From assembly GCA_907165135.1 (NCBI GenBank), contig OU015567.1, forward strand, positions 3,415,001-3,479,000: 64,000 bases of DNA. The letters are read 5' to 3'. Below are positions 34,072-46,127 of the stretch, piece by piece. Position 1 is the first letter of the stretch. Each line of letters begins with the position of its first letter. The stretch comes from Oikopleura dioica. Its lineage: Eukaryota; Chordata; Appendicularia; Copelata; Oikopleuridae. Below the pieces are notes generated by a model. That model was given only the letters and a program-made list of their open reading frames with translations. It was not told the origin of the DNA and did not search any database. The position numbers were made by a program, and so were the translations under genes.

Positions 34072-34425
34072 TTCGGCGAAATCTTAGCGAAAGGGAACTC
34101 TTGGCGAAAGCGAACTCTTGGCGAAAGCGAACTCTTGGCGAAAACGAGAATTTGGCGAAAGCGAAATTAAAGCGAAATTTTGGCGAAAGCGAACTTTTGG
34201 CGAAAATTAGGGCTTAGCGAAAGCGAAATTTTGGCGAAGATTCGCCATAAGCGAAAATTTGGCGAAAGCGAGGTCTCGGCGAAAGCGAATTTTTGGCGAA
34301 AATCGGGGACAAAAAGCGAAAGCGAAGCGAATATTCGGAGTGTCATTTTCGGGGGGCGAAAGCGAAATTTTCGATTCGCTTTCGCTTCGCTTTCGCTTTT
34401 GGCGAAAATCGCCAAGCGAATTTAT
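34072..34425. repeat. Right subterminal GCGAAA array of the hAT
   Basis: Units such as GGCGAAAGCGAA repeat irregularly up to the terminal inverted repeat. The composition matches the left array. Confidence 0.85.
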
Positions 34426-34432
34426 ATGCCTG

Positions 34433-35008
34433 GGTATAGAGCTCTATCGTCTTGTTTGTTGTTGGTTGTTTGCAAGTTGTTTTAGTTGCTGTTGTTTGTT
34501 GCGAAGTCAGTAAAAAGTCAAGTTGTTTTGTTTTTTGGGTTTCAAGTTAATGAATGAATTTATTCCGAATTGTTACAGTTTATATAGGAGAACAGTGAGG
34601 GCGCAAAAGTGTACAGAGGGCGTTAAAGAGTGACTCTCGTGCACCATCGTTGGGCGTCGTTGGAGAATCTGGCCGTTGGCGAGGGCGCTAGTGTGTGAGA
34701 ACCGAGTTGGTTGATTGACGTCAATTCTCAGGTGAGTAAGCCCTCTTATCAGTTGCATGTGCGTCATTGAGGCTTGGTTCTCAGGCGCCATCGTGAGTCA
34801 GAGCCAGGCGCGTGCCAGAGTTTGGGGGCGCTGTTGAGAGCCCGAAGCATGCGCTGGATGAGTTCGGATGGCGCTCTTGCGCTGAGACATGAGCTCACTC
34901 GGCTGAGTGGATGCTCTTGCTGATTCACTGTCCTCATGGTGGACCTATATGGGAATTTGCCTACATCATGGGGCTTAATGGGGAAATATGGGGAAAGCCA
35001 GGCTTACA
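34433..35008 (-). repeat. 5' LTR, outer segment
   Basis: Continues the LTR after the hAT, beginning with the duplicated GGTATAGA and ending GGCTTACA. It matches 8274-8851 apart from a shorter G run and one or two substitutions. Confidence 0.93.
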
Positions 35009-35013
35009 GACTG
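35009..35013. repeat. Target site duplication of the LTR element, right copy
   Basis: GACTG, identical to 8092-8096. Confidence 0.9.
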
Positions 35014-35194
35014 CTCGTGTAAAGACAGTTTATACCTGCTCTGTTGCCCTTGCATTTTACTTGCTCTTCCTTTCAGTTTGCTTTATGAGGCGATCGTTGT
35101 TGAAGGATTTCAAAACAAGTGCGCCTGTAAATTCTGTTTTGACGATTATGATGATGATGATGATGAGTCATCAAATATTTCTGATGAAAATTAA
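35014..35194 (+). pseudogene. 3' part of the host gene interrupted by the LTR element (copy 2)
   Basis: Counting one copy of GACTG, the frame of 7958-8096 resumes here as CSCKDSLYLLCCPCILLALP and ends in an acidic tail (DDYDDDDDESSNISDEN) with a stop at 35194. The Cys-rich hydrophobic block aligns with that of copy 1 (CCSCIFKSICFCIICP). It is separated from its promoter and start by 26.9 kb of mobile DNA. Confidence 0.8.
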
Positions 35195-38100
35195 AAAAAA
35201 ACAACGAAAAACACATTGAACACATTCTTTTGAAAAGTGAAAGATGATCGGGATCAGCAGGAAAAACAGGGATCAAATCAATATGTCACTTTTTCTTCCT
35301 CTCGGCTCACCAAACTGTCCTCTTTCGACAAGTCTCAAATTACGATTTGCCATGCAATTACGTTCTGACGAATCCGATTTAATGATGACATAATCGTGAA
35401 AACTACATCATCTTTTTCCTTCAAAAAAATAGAAATATTTTTAGTCATTTTGCCTTTGAACATGAGTAAAGGGAGACGGGGGCCATTGAAAATGTGAACT
35501 GTCTGAGCAGAGATGAGCCTGAGCCAGCTCACGAATCAAATCAAGAAATAAGATCCAACGCGGTGGAACACGTTCAGGGACTGATCTTGTTTAGACGAAG
35601 CTCCATTTTCAAGAATTCTGAATTTCAAGACAAAAAATTTTAATCAAAGGAAAATCTAGCTTCCCCTGAAAAAGAAACTGTTTTTTTGAGGGTATTTTTA
35701 TTTTGTTTTGAACCATTAGATTTTTTCAGAAAAAGCTGTTGAGCAAATTAAATCAATCCGGATGTTTTTTTCTGCATTTTGAATATCCTTGAGTATAGAC
35801 AAACGACTATTCAAGCTGCATAATTCTTTAGATAGATTTTGGGCCTTGCATAACTTTGAAAAAAGCGGAAGGGATCACTCTTACGAACCAAAAATATTTT
35901 GGGGTGAAAAAACGGTTCAATCAAACAAAAATAAAGAAGCAGACACTTCAGAAAAAAGTAAAAATAGAAAAAAAGGAAGAAAAATCTTTAAAAAATTAAG
36001 GGTCTCTTAAAATAAACAAAGACTCTATTTTACCGCGATTCTTTTTAACCACAAGGGGTCAAAGAGGAGAGTCTGTAAAAAAGCGTGTTGTGTAAGAGAG
36101 TAATATTGTGTATGCGTTTGAAGTCGCCAGTTGATCCCCCTTCATCCTCCAAAGATCCGCCTCGCTTATCGAATAGAACTTCACTCCGCCAATAGAAGTT
36201 TTAAATGATCACTTCCGAAAGCCAAAACAACAAGCAAAACTTCCAGAATTAACAAGTAACAGGATCAAAGTCATGCATTGCGTCATTTTTTACCCGTTCG
36301 CTCATAATAAGGTGCCAAATGCGGTTTTGCAGATGATTAGCAATCGGCTTTTGGCGGCTTAGGAGCGAAACTTGCTAGTTTTTTCGTGAACTTTGGATAT
36401 TTGATTAAGTCGCTTTTTGATTGAATTGAAATTACAAATTCAATCAAAGCTATTCTCCATGAAGAAGAGAAAGAGGTCTCAAAAATATTATTTTGAGAAA
36501 AAAATGGAAAATGATCAGGGAATTCTAGCCGCGGCTATTTTCAAGATGAATATCGGTAAAGAAGCTAAGTTATTTTTTTGCCAGGTTGGTGGTTTTTTCA
36601 GAAACTTTGGTCTTTTTGATGATGGTCTTGACAATCCTTCTGTTGTTGGTTGTGATCATTCTTCAAAATATGCTTGCTGGGATGATCTGTGGGAAAATGA
36701 TTTGAACTGCTTGAGCATAATTACAGTAATTGACATGATTTTTGCACATTCGAAATTCGAAATGCGGCATTTCTTCAAGAGAAAACTGCATATTCAATAT
36801 GTCACTTGAACTTGAGAAGATTTCGATTGATAAGACCCTCAGTAAATCATTAATCAGATCCGTCAGCCTCTTCAGCTCGCTGGGAAAAAGCGCAAAAACA
36901 AATCGAAAAATTTCTTCAAGGAAAAAAGGTAATCGAATCCAATTATGACGGAGGAGAGCTGTGAACGCAAAAACTGATCCTATTTTTTAGGTTGAATAAT
37001 CCTAACCGACAAAAAACATGAGCACTTAGACGATTCTTTCTAAAAAGAAGAACTTTCAACCCTTTTTAACAGTCTTTTTAATATATAAACAGTCATTCTA
37101 AAAATTCAATAAACCAGAAAAAAAAACTTGATAAGATGCATTGTAGAATGTTGAAAAATGAACAATCGACAATCAGACAGAGAACTCTTCGTTTCGGAAA
37201 GATTAGTGTTGAAAGCGCTTTATTTGAATGTCAGGCACTCAAGCCGCCTTTCAGATAAAATGCACAGAAACCGGCAGCGCGCTGATTTCACGTAATTCCG
37301 CGAAACTGACTCTCTGGTCAGCCTATCGCCATTTTAAGCCGCATTTTTGGATTCTCAGATTTTTCGTCTCGAATTGAACTTTTTTTTTCTGAAAACTTTA
37401 GCTGTTCAATTTTGTATACAAAAATCATCAAAAGATACTTGAAAAAGTTTTGACAAGGTTGAGGGTAGATTTCCAGGACCTGATTCAGACCACAAATGTT
37501 TCCAGCTTTGAAGAGCAAATCCGACAGCGAGTACTCAAGACTCCTCGACCTCAACGTGTGGAAGCGCCTTTGTCTCCTTATTTTTCAAGCAGCTGCGGTT
37601 GGAAGAGCGATTTTTCTACTCAGAAATTCATAAACGACCAAATTATAGATGGTGAAGATATTTTTTATGTTTTATCATTTCAATGGTTCATTTAAAAATC
37701 GATTGTCTCCTCTAAGATGCTTTTTTATGGTCTTTTTGACTTATTCGATTCTCAAAAAGCATTCTAAAAAAAGGACGCAAAAGTTTTGTGATGCGAAAAG
37801 AGCGTACGATAACAAGTTCCGAATCGATCATCATTTCCGTTCACTTTATTATTTTCTGAAAATATCGTCCACGTGAATCTTTTTTGGTGAATTTTTTCTG
37901 ACTTGAAGAAAATCGGGCGACGAAGCGATACTAGATCAAAAATGCGCCCGACGAAGATTTGGCATTTTCTGTCTCCTAAAGATGACCTGTCCAAATAAGC
38001 GCGCGAGAGTGGACCGGAGAATCACCGCTCAGTCAAGAGTTATACATTCGGAATCGAGCGGATTTCCACTCTTACCGTCGGCTCTCTTTCCAATGACAAG

Positions 38101-38681
38101 TATCAAATTTGAGAATCATCGCTGATCATCATTTTTACGACTCCCGAAAAATTCTTTGACCAAAATCGCCTAGTTCATAGAAATTAAACCCCCTGACACG
38201 CTGAGAACCAAAATTTTGCTCTTTGAAAAATGTCGTTTTTTTTGAGAAAAGAATTCTTTGGTTGCCCCATAAAAAGTATAAATTGGCAAAATTGAAAAAT
38301 ATTTTGGGCAAGAATATTTTTTAATGTAATTCTAAAAAATGAAAAAGAATATTATTTTAAAAAAGAATATCGAATGCAAGACTTTTTTTTCAGTGAAAAT
38401 GCTTATAAGACAAAACCAGCCGGTTTTTTTATTCTTTAAATCGTGACTAATCATTGCTCTCGCGCATTTCTCGTCCTAGCGCCCTCTAGCCCGCTTTCGC
38501 GCTCCCGCCGCGCCGCGTCTGAGATTCCTTCCTCAGCTTCTTTTCAAATCAACAAAAAAAACCAAAGACAACTTCAAGAAAAGTATTTTTTTGCAATTTC
38601 TTGAACTCCTTCATTTTTATCGAATCAAAAATCGTCACAAGAGTTTTGAAAATCACCGAGAAAAATCACCAAGTAAAAAAA
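35195..38681. other. AT-rich intergenic sequence, weak ORFs only
   Basis: Open frames at 35789-36010, 36417-36809 and 37450-37695 (plus) have no recognisable domain and no clear splice partners. The 36417 frame contains MENDQGILAAAIFKMNIGKE and a Cys/Trp-containing segment (CDHSSKYACWDDLWEN) and is the best of them. A GC-rich patch at 38460-38525 precedes the next gene and may be its promoter. Confidence 0.4.
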
Positions 38682-41600
38682 ATGAACAACTGGAATCAGA
38701 AAATGGATTGCGAAATTGAGCAAGAATCGTATGATCTTAGCTGTGGGCAGAAATTTGCATTGTGGATTTGCTGCAGAAAAAGGGAAGAAGACATTTTCGA
38801 TCAAGGTATGTTCGCCCCGGAAATATGACTCTGAGATAGAACCCTCATTTCTTTCCCGTTTTTGTGTAAAAAAATCGTTTTTGCGAGGTTTATTATCATT
38901 TTTATTGAGATAAGAGTCGCACCTTATGCAACTTAACAAGCAAAAAAAAGAACAAATCTGAGTTTATCGCATTAGCCGCGGCTGATCCCTGACCAAGATC
39001 ATCTGTCATAATGCGACTTTTTAGGCGGGTGATTTCGCGAAAAAATTAAGTCTCAATATCAGAAAAAAGCCGAGGGATTAGTCTCGTTCAAACAGGTTTT
39101 TGAGAGCTTATCGCTTCTCATAATTCGATCTCAAGCTTGTTTTGATATTCTTTAGTTTATCAATCAAAACATGCTTTTTCGAGAAAAATTTTCTTAATTA
39201 AAAATTATCTTAATATATTTACAAATTTTTCGCCTGAATTCCCAATTTTCAGATTTGACAACGGATTTTAATCAATAATTTTTATGAAAAATTCTTAGAC
39301 AAAAATTTCGGTTTCCATAAAAACTTAGAGAATTTCCTTTCCCTGTCTCAAAGTCGAAATATCGAAGAAGTGACCTTTAAAAATTTATAAAAAATAAATC
39401 AAAGGTAAAATTTTTGAACCCTTTTTGACCACCCTTGACCATTCTCAACCATAACCCTAACCTCAGCATAAGCTCTTGCCCCCCTTAAACCCGTGAATGA
39501 ACAGTAAATCCCGTTAACCCAAGCCTACTCTTCTAAAAAGCCCCTTATTCTCCCAAATTTCTCTGTCTAATCCCTTCCACCTGTGCCCGTCCTTACATTT
39601 CATAACGCTCCCCCACGAGCCCACCCTTACGATCGTGATAATGGCACTGCCGCAACTCCGAGCCAGGTAAGAGCAGCTCAACTTAGCCACTTCGTTCAAC
39701 TCATTTATTTTTGCGCCGCAGCTCCTTACCAAATATTTGTGAGCACCGCACTTACAAAAATCATAATTATATACAGGGCATCAAGATATTTTTGATTTTT
39801 TCTTGTGAAAAATGGAATTTCCATATTTCGAGTCGAAAAAAATATTTTTTTCTGAAAAATGAAATTTCAATATTTCGAGTCGAAAAAAATTTTCTTCTGA
39901 AAAATGAAATTTCCATATTTCGAGTCAAAAAAAAAAATTCTGAAAATGTCGAGCGGAAGAGCGTTCGTAAAAAGAAGTAGCTCTAAAAGCTTCTTTGCTC
40001 TTTTCGCGTGCTCAGAGATAGCGGCACCTTGAGTAACTACAAGTCGAAAACGCTCAAAAGAAAAACATGACAAACGAGCTTCCAGCTTTGGAAACCGCTC
40101 GTTATAACGTGGATTTTAATTGTAGCTCTCCGAAAAGAAAGATGCGTTAAATGTGTTTCCGGGGATGATGATTTTTTTTGATAAACACCAAGAAAAAAAC
40201 TTATTTTTTTTTTGAGAAAATTGACAAATGAGTCGTTACAAGTAAAAAAAAACTTGATCCACGTGCGTTCTGAATGTTTACAAATCTTTTAGTCTTTTTT
40301 GACAGCTCGGCGGCGTCGCTTTCTGGCATCTGGAATTCTACGTGATTTTTCTCAACAGGTAACTTATCTCGATCCAATTCTGGAATGATAAGCACCGCTC
40401 GCCCGAGTTAATGTTATATCATTCCAGCAAGATTACACTTTTTAAACCTCAAAGCCAACGCTCTAAAGCGTTTTTTAACGGAAAAAGAGGAATTTCAATT
40501 TTCTTCAAAAAAAAAATCTAAAAACCTAAAATCCGTTTTAGGTAGTTAACTGCTCCGTCACATTGGACCCTGGACTAACCCCAAGGTAACAAGACTAAAG
40601 ACGCCTCAAAAGGCTTTAAAGGCTTTAAAACGCGACTTCCAAAAAGGATCAGAAAACGATGACGGAACTAACCGACTCCCTCTTAGATAGGGATCTAGGT
40701 AAGGGGTGAAAAATTACGGTGACTTCAGAGCAAAATCATTTGAGTCGAGAAGCCGCTTGCGGCTTCGAGCCAAATAGATAAAAGCCGAGCGAAGCGCGGC
40801 TATCGTCTTTTTTGCTCGAAGCCGCAAGCGGCTTTTAGACTCGTCTATTTTTTGCTGACTCATCATTAACGGTCGGATAAGAGCGGTATTGGAACCCAAG
40901 CGCCTTCGATTTACGGTGAAAAATTTCATCTTGAGCATAAGTGGATAAGGACGTTGCGTAAACCGCCTGTAACCGCGCTTGGGCTGCGTTTCCGCGCTCG
41001 ACCGCGAAACCGGACTCATTTTCAAACCTTTTTGCAATCACGTGCTCTAATTTCCTTCGACTCACAGTGCGCCTTATATTCAGTTTTAGCGGTTCTAAAG
41101 AATAAACAAAGAATTTCAGGTTTTTTTTTTGTAAAATTTTCGGATAAAAATTAATTAATTGACACCCTTATTTTTCGATTTAAATTGACGGGTTAGCATC
41201 CCTAGCTAATTGACCTCCCTTGATTTATCGACAATCAATTACAGTCATTTCTCAGCCTTGTTGACACGGATTGGCTATTCGAGAAGACCGCGCGGTGTTA
41301 AAAAACGGTGTTAACAAATTTAAGAAATGACCTGTTCTAGCAGCCTTGCAAATAAAATTCTTAAAAGACGTGTCTTTCGGTCGAAGCGGATAACTCCATG
41401 TCCAACAAAATCTATTTTGGGTGAACAAAAATTGTTAATTGATAAAATTTCCCTTTAGAGGAACTGCAGCCTCCTTGAGGCGAATTTATCTAATAATGTT
41501 GGTTAATTTTTGATACCGTTGTTTTTTGGCTAAAAAGCGAAGTTCGCGCTAAATTCGAAATTCCGCGTTTTATTTTTGCGATCGGGCGGATCAGACGTCG

Positions 41601-43869
41601 TCTTCCCGTCCTCAAGAAAATAATTTTCTTTCGCGTTCCAAGGAGATCAGATTAACCACTTACAACAATAATGTAACCGAGCGATTCGTGGACTCACGAT
41701 ATTTTTTTACTACAATCATGATTTTTCTCTAATCGAAAAAAAATCTATAAATTTTTTGAAAAAATTTTTTTCTGAAATTTTTGAAAAAAAGTTTGTTTAA
41801 TTTGATAGTGCCCAATTTAATCTGAAGTGCGTTTCGCCGAATAAATCCACGATTTCCTAACGTGTCATCGACTCTAGGCGGAGGTGTTTACTTTCGTTGA
41901 CTATTCTGGCAGCTGTCTGTGACAACTCGCGAGGATGGGCTACTTCAGCGGACGTTGAACGCTTGTCCACAGGATCTCCCTTTTTGCGTCATCAAGAAAT
42001 CGGCGTTTTTCCCAGACTTCTTCTCTAACGGTTTTTTCAAGATTTAGGCGCAGTGAAAAACGATTCCGCGAAGAACCATGTGATCGACACTCAACTTCCT
42101 GGCTACCTGAACCGATTCGACTACCAGAAAAACGATTCCGACGGTAAGTTTCTTTTTCTTAAGGACCCCCCCCCCTAGGGTCGGCACCGACCCGACCAAA
42201 AAACCCGACCTGGTCGGAAATGGTCGGGTTTTTACGGGCACCAACCAGCCCGACCTCAGATTTTGTACCTCGATTTTGGATGGTCGGCTTTTGGTCGGTT
42301 TTGGTCGGTTTTTTTGTGTCTTTTGGTTGGGTTGGTAGGTTTTAGGTCGGTTTTAACAAACGCATTTCAGCGATTTCTTTTTATTTCTCTCCGGCGACAA
42401 GAGAAAAATCGACGGCGAGTCCGGGCTAAAGCTCTTGAAAATTAAACTTTTCATGGCAAATCGACTGCCACAGTAAAATGCTTCGATCCGAGGCCCTCGA
42501 GGGCCGTGTGCGATAGAAGAATGTTGACAAATGTTAATTTTGCTCTTTAAAAACCGACCAAAAAAACCGACCAAAAGCCGACCCGACCGACCAAAACGAC
42601 CACGGATTTGGCCTCTTTTCACGGGGGCCAACCAAACCGACCACGAAAAATGGTGGTCGGTGCCGACCCTAGACCCCCGTCAGCTTTTTTCGAAATATCA
42701 AATTTCGGAATTTAAAAATTTTGACCCCGGAAATAGATTCTTCAGGTCAAAAACGATCTTGAGGCATCATTTTTTGGGGGTCTATCTCGACTCCTTCACC
42801 CCCAAAATCGGATTTGAATATTGGACTTTTCGCCGAAAATTGACGAATTTGCCCTAATTTTGGCAAAAATATTGATTTTTCATGGTCAAAACTTTCTCTC
42901 ATCAAGTAATCGAAGCAAATTTGACCTGAGGACGGATTAAGAACCAAAATTTTGGTGTTTTTAAAAATTTCTATTTTTCGAAGAAAATTTTTTTCAGCTT
43001 AAAGCTGACGGGGGGTCCTTAAAAAGGCATCTAAAAATTGCTTTCTTTAAATTCTCTAAACCCTTCTGTTGACCCTGACTAATTAGTAACTATTATTCTC
43101 TATTTTGAGCCGCAAAAACGCACCTTCCACGGTGAATCGATCTCTTAACACTTTTCGGAATTTTAATTAACAATCGCTAAAATTTCTTGTTTTCAGGGTC
43201 GCACTCAGATTCTGATTCGCTTCGTAAAAACGGCAAATCCATTAGCTCCGACGGAATGGACGATTCTGGAATGGGGTCTGCTTCTGACTCCGGCCGGCGA
43301 ACTGGAAATTCTGACTCGGAACCAGACACTTCTCTTTCTGAAAAGCCGAAGAAAAAGAAGATAAATGAGCGATCCGTTGATACAGAAAATAATGGAGAAG
43401 GGCTCACATACGAGCAGATTCAGCAAAATACGCAAATGAAGAGGCCAAAGAGAAATGGATCCACGCTTTCGAGGTTTTCTCATATCTTCAAAAATGATGG
43501 CAAGAAACTTTCGGACACTTTGACCGAAGAATTCAGACTCAATGATCGGTTCAGCGGTAAGATAACAAATTTCCGGCAATTTTTGTGCCCCGGAGCGAGA
43601 GGGAGTTAAACTGATTCTCAGGTCTTTCGATGGATCGAATCTGGGGTGGTTTTCTCCAGCAACTTCGCGAAGAGGAGCAAAGCGCAAAGGTAAGTCGTTT
43701 AGACACGATCGATGAGCAATCCGCTGAAACCGGAACCGAAGACTCCATCAAAGCAGCGCAGCAGCAACGCCAGCGAAGACGAAGACGCCGCCAGAGGAAG
43801 CAAGTCCAGCGAGTCGACAGCTGGCAAAAAGAACTGCCAGCTGATTGGCAAAATGTCCTGTCAATCTAA
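38682..43869 (+). CDS. Unknown basic/acidic protein with a 3.2-kb intron
   Basis: Four exons join with matching phase 1 at each junction: 38682-38805, 42048-42143, 43197-43556 and 43622-43869, about 275 aa. It begins MNNWNQKMDCEIEQESYDLS and has a Ser/Asp-rich middle (GSHSDSDSLRKNGKSISSD). The third exon ends in a Lys/Arg-rich part (TLSRFSHIFKNDGKKLSDTL). The last exon has GFLQQLREEEQS and a poly-Arg segment (RQRRRRRRQRKQVQR) that could be a nuclear localisation signal. No family recognised. Unlike its neighbours it has large introns (3242 and 1053 nt) that hold repeats. Extra exons could be missed in intron 1. Confidence 0.55.
40745..40845. repeat. Foldback repeat, AAGCCGCTTGCGGCTT family
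   Basis: AAGCCGCTTGCGGCTTCGAGC at the left is exactly the reverse complement of the right end, and each end is itself nearly palindromic. A related element is at 51842-51935. It is probably a small non-autonomous element, here in the first intron of the unknown gene. Confidence 0.6.
42163..43018. mobile_element. MITE-like element with TTAA duplication
   Basis: GGACCCCC...(42163) and its inverse ...GGGGGGTCC (43018) are both flanked by TTAA (42159-42162 and 43019-43022). The inverted end extends as AAAGCTGACGGGGGGTCC on the right. On the left the matching GTCAGCTTT is displaced to 42678 by a nested element. TTAA target duplication suggests a piggyBac-type mobiliser. No coding capacity. Confidence 0.6.
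42176..42672. mobile_element. Nested foldback element (GGTCGG-rich)
   Basis: CTAGGGTCGGCACCGACC at the left has its exact reverse complement at the right end. The interior is rich in GGTCGG and CCGACC units, so it can fold along much of its length. It interrupts the left end of the surrounding TTAA element. Confidence 0.65.
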
Positions 43870-44321
43870 AGGTATAATTTGCAGTTGATAGAGGATTTAT
43901 TTCGACTGTTACTTTAAGATCCTTTTCCATGATTCCTGTAAAAATTCGATGCTCGCCTAAAAATTAACTTAACTTTGAAAGAAGAAATTCGAAAATTTCA
44001 TCAGCTGAAAACCTTTCTGATTTTGCAAAATAAACTCACCTGTACATTTTAAAAAATATGATGATTTATTTTTATGACGGCCTGAAAATGATCGCATTGA
44101 TAGCTCCTCACTTTTCCCGATACCACGGTTGAACTCAACTAGTTTGGTTTAAGATTTATCTTGTTTGAAAGCTTATTTTTATTTCCCAGGTCTTTAAAGA
44201 TAATGGCCTTATGTTGCTTTCTAGTCAAAAAACCGTAAAACAAAAGTGACAGCGATAATTAAAAAAAACATTTAGCAGCATTTTTCTCAGAAAGCATTGG
44301 CCAAAAAGAGATAAGCCAGAT
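43870..44321. other. Intergenic, no gene seen
   Basis: AT-rich spacer with a likely polyadenylation signal region for the left gene and the promoter of the receptor gene. Confidence 0.4.
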
Positions 44322-46095
44322 ATGAGAGTATTTTTCTTACTCTTATTTTTATCAGGTAAGGGGAATTATCAGGATCAAAGTATCATTTTTTTATAAAATT
44401 CTAGTCAATGGATTTGATATGGACAATGCTCTTCTCTATCAACGACTATAACATGGCTTCAAATATGTTTTGGATAAAAATCGAACAGGCTGCACAATTA
44501 AATACGAGGAGGCAAAAAAAATCTTTGACAGAACTCCCTGGGATTCAAGCCTGGTCCCAGACAAATGCGTCAAATACGTTGCGGATCCTCTTTTTAAAGT
44601 TGACCCAGGAGTGCTTCCTTCCGACACGGGAAAGCCGGTGGAACTTCTGATGGACTCGAAATTGACACAGTTTCATGGCGTTGAGGGAAGAGATCAAATC
44701 ACTTTTTCCATTCTGTAAGTCATATATTCCGTCCCCCAGCGCTCCGCTGAATTTGGTTTTTAGACTCTATTATGAGTGGAAGAACAAATTTCTCCACTGG
44801 CGGCCGAGCATGAACGGAGGAATAACAAAAATGACTATTCCGGTCGATCGTGTCTGCCGACCAGAGATGGTTCTTTACGAAAGCTTACTTGATGATTTTG
44901 ATAGCAAGCATCAAGCAGGAGTTGAACTATATAACGACGGGACATGCTATTGGTATCCGGTAGTAAAATATGTTGCTGGCTGCAGTCTAGACATGACTTT
45001 CTACCCCTACGATACGCAATACTGTCCGTTGAAATTCGGATCGTGGACATTTACATCCGCCGAAGTCAATTTAGGAGTTCGGACACCCACGAACAATGTC
45101 ACTGGCGTTGGCCAAACCGGCCTTATGTTTGATGGTAATTTGAGGGGTTATTCAAAAAAAAAAATGATCTTTTCTAGATCCAATGAAACCAAACTCGACT
45201 GAGTGGGAAATCCTAAGCACGGACGGAATGCTCAACTTTGTTGAGTACCCCTGTTGCATTGATCTTTACGCAGGAGAGTTTCTCCTTCATCAAAAATGAT
45301 AATCTTCTCAAAAATCAACGAGAGACCCTTACAAGATATAACGTATACTTTGGTATTGCGAAGATATACCCTTCAGCCAACGATGTCAATCGCCCTGCCT
45401 TGCATCTTAGCAGTGGCACTTATCATCCTCAGTTTTCTACTCCCCCAAGATCCCGGGACCAAAATTGGGCTAAGTAAGAATTTCTAATTTTCACCATCTT
45501 ATATGCTTCCGAGATATAACGATTCTTTTGGCTCTTGTTGTCTTCATGGACCAACTCTCAGGAGATCTTCCTCCAATGCCTGATAAAACTTCTCTAATTG
45601 GTCAGTTTTTTGTCGCATCCTTGATTTTGGTAGCACTGTCCCTTGTTTCTACCGTGATTTGCTTGAAAATGAACGAAGAAACTGGACATATACCGGCTTG
45701 GATTCGATGTGTCTTTTTGAGATTTCTGCCAAAAGTTCTTTGCATGAAGCCTCCTGAAAATGCTCAAACAATGGAAGAAGCAATTGATGATAGGGTCAAT
45801 GAAATAGCTTCGAAGACAAGGAATGAGGAAAAGTTTGATTCGAAAACTGATCATCTCTTGAACGAAGTTCTGAATGGTAAAGATCAACAAAATGGGATGA
45901 AAATGATGCATTTTTTCAGAATTATATTTCACTAGAAAGAAGATCGAGGAAAATGAAAAAGATGAAAAGAAAATGGAGACATGGCAATTCATTGCGAAAG
46001 TTTTCGATAGATTTAGCGCGTATTTCTATTTCCTTGCTATTATTATTGTGTATTTGAGCACTCTGATGACGCGATTTTGGAACGATCCTCAGTAA
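44322..46095 (+). CDS. Nicotinic acetylcholine receptor subunit, alpha-type
   Basis: The ATG at 44322 begins a signal peptide (MRVFFLLLFLS), followed by several exons with introns of about 40-50 nt. The ligand-binding domain includes YYEWKNKFLHWRPSMNGG and the Cys-loop CSLDMTFYPYDTQYC. Loop C contains the vicinal Cys pair YPCC, the mark of alpha subunits. TM1-TM3 follow (LPCILAVALIILSFLLP; ITILLALVVFMDQLS; FFVASLILVALSLVSTVICL). Then a cytoplasmic loop and TM4 (YFYFLAIIIVYLSTLMTRFW), with stop at 46095. It should act in a pentameric ligand-gated cation channel at the plasma membrane. The ion-selectivity residues before TM2 were not examined in detail, and the exact subtype is undetermined. 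Confidence 0.9.
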
Positions 46096-46127
46096 AATCA
46101 ACGTATTATTTGATAATCAGTTTTTTA

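Larger units (their letters stand above)
25952..34432 (-). mobile_element. hAT-superfamily DNA transposon inserted in the 5' LTR
   Basis: The ends are inverted copies of CAGGCATATAAATT, a hAT-type terminal repeat. They are flanked by a perfect 8-bp duplication GGTATAGA (25944-25951 and 34433-34440), the hAT target size; the unoccupied site is visible in the other LTR at 8274-8281. The 8.5-kb interior holds a transposase with the hAT C-terminal dimerisation motif, an Smc6-like gene without its N-terminus and a C2H2-RING protein, all on the minus strand. Both ends have long GCGAAA-rich subterminal arrays, as expected for transposase binding regions. Confidence 0.92.
8097..35008 (-). mobile_element. 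Env-bearing Ty3/gypsy-type LTR retrotransposon (Tor-like), with nested hAT
   Basis: Terminal repeats TGTAACTAAG...GGCTTACA of about 755 bp flank the element, with a 5-bp duplication GACTG outside. Coding direction is minus: the 5' LTR is on the right, interrupted by a hAT, and the 3' LTR is at 8097-8851. Next to the LTRs lie a purine tract at 8852-8871 and a TGG-starting PBS candidate at 25766. Gag with zinc knuckles, protease-RT-RNase H-integrase and a class-I-like env are present. Without the hAT the element is about 18.4 kb, far longer than usual, because 8.7 kb of accessory sequence lies between env and the PPT. The two LTRs differ by only about two substitutions and a 2-nt length change in a G run, so insertion looks recent. 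Oikopleura Tor elements are the closest type I know. Confidence 0.9.

Noticed and set aside
42044-42631. ORFs with VGSVPTLGG and PKRGQIRGRF-like sequence
   Set aside because: Arise from GGTCGG units of the foldback element.
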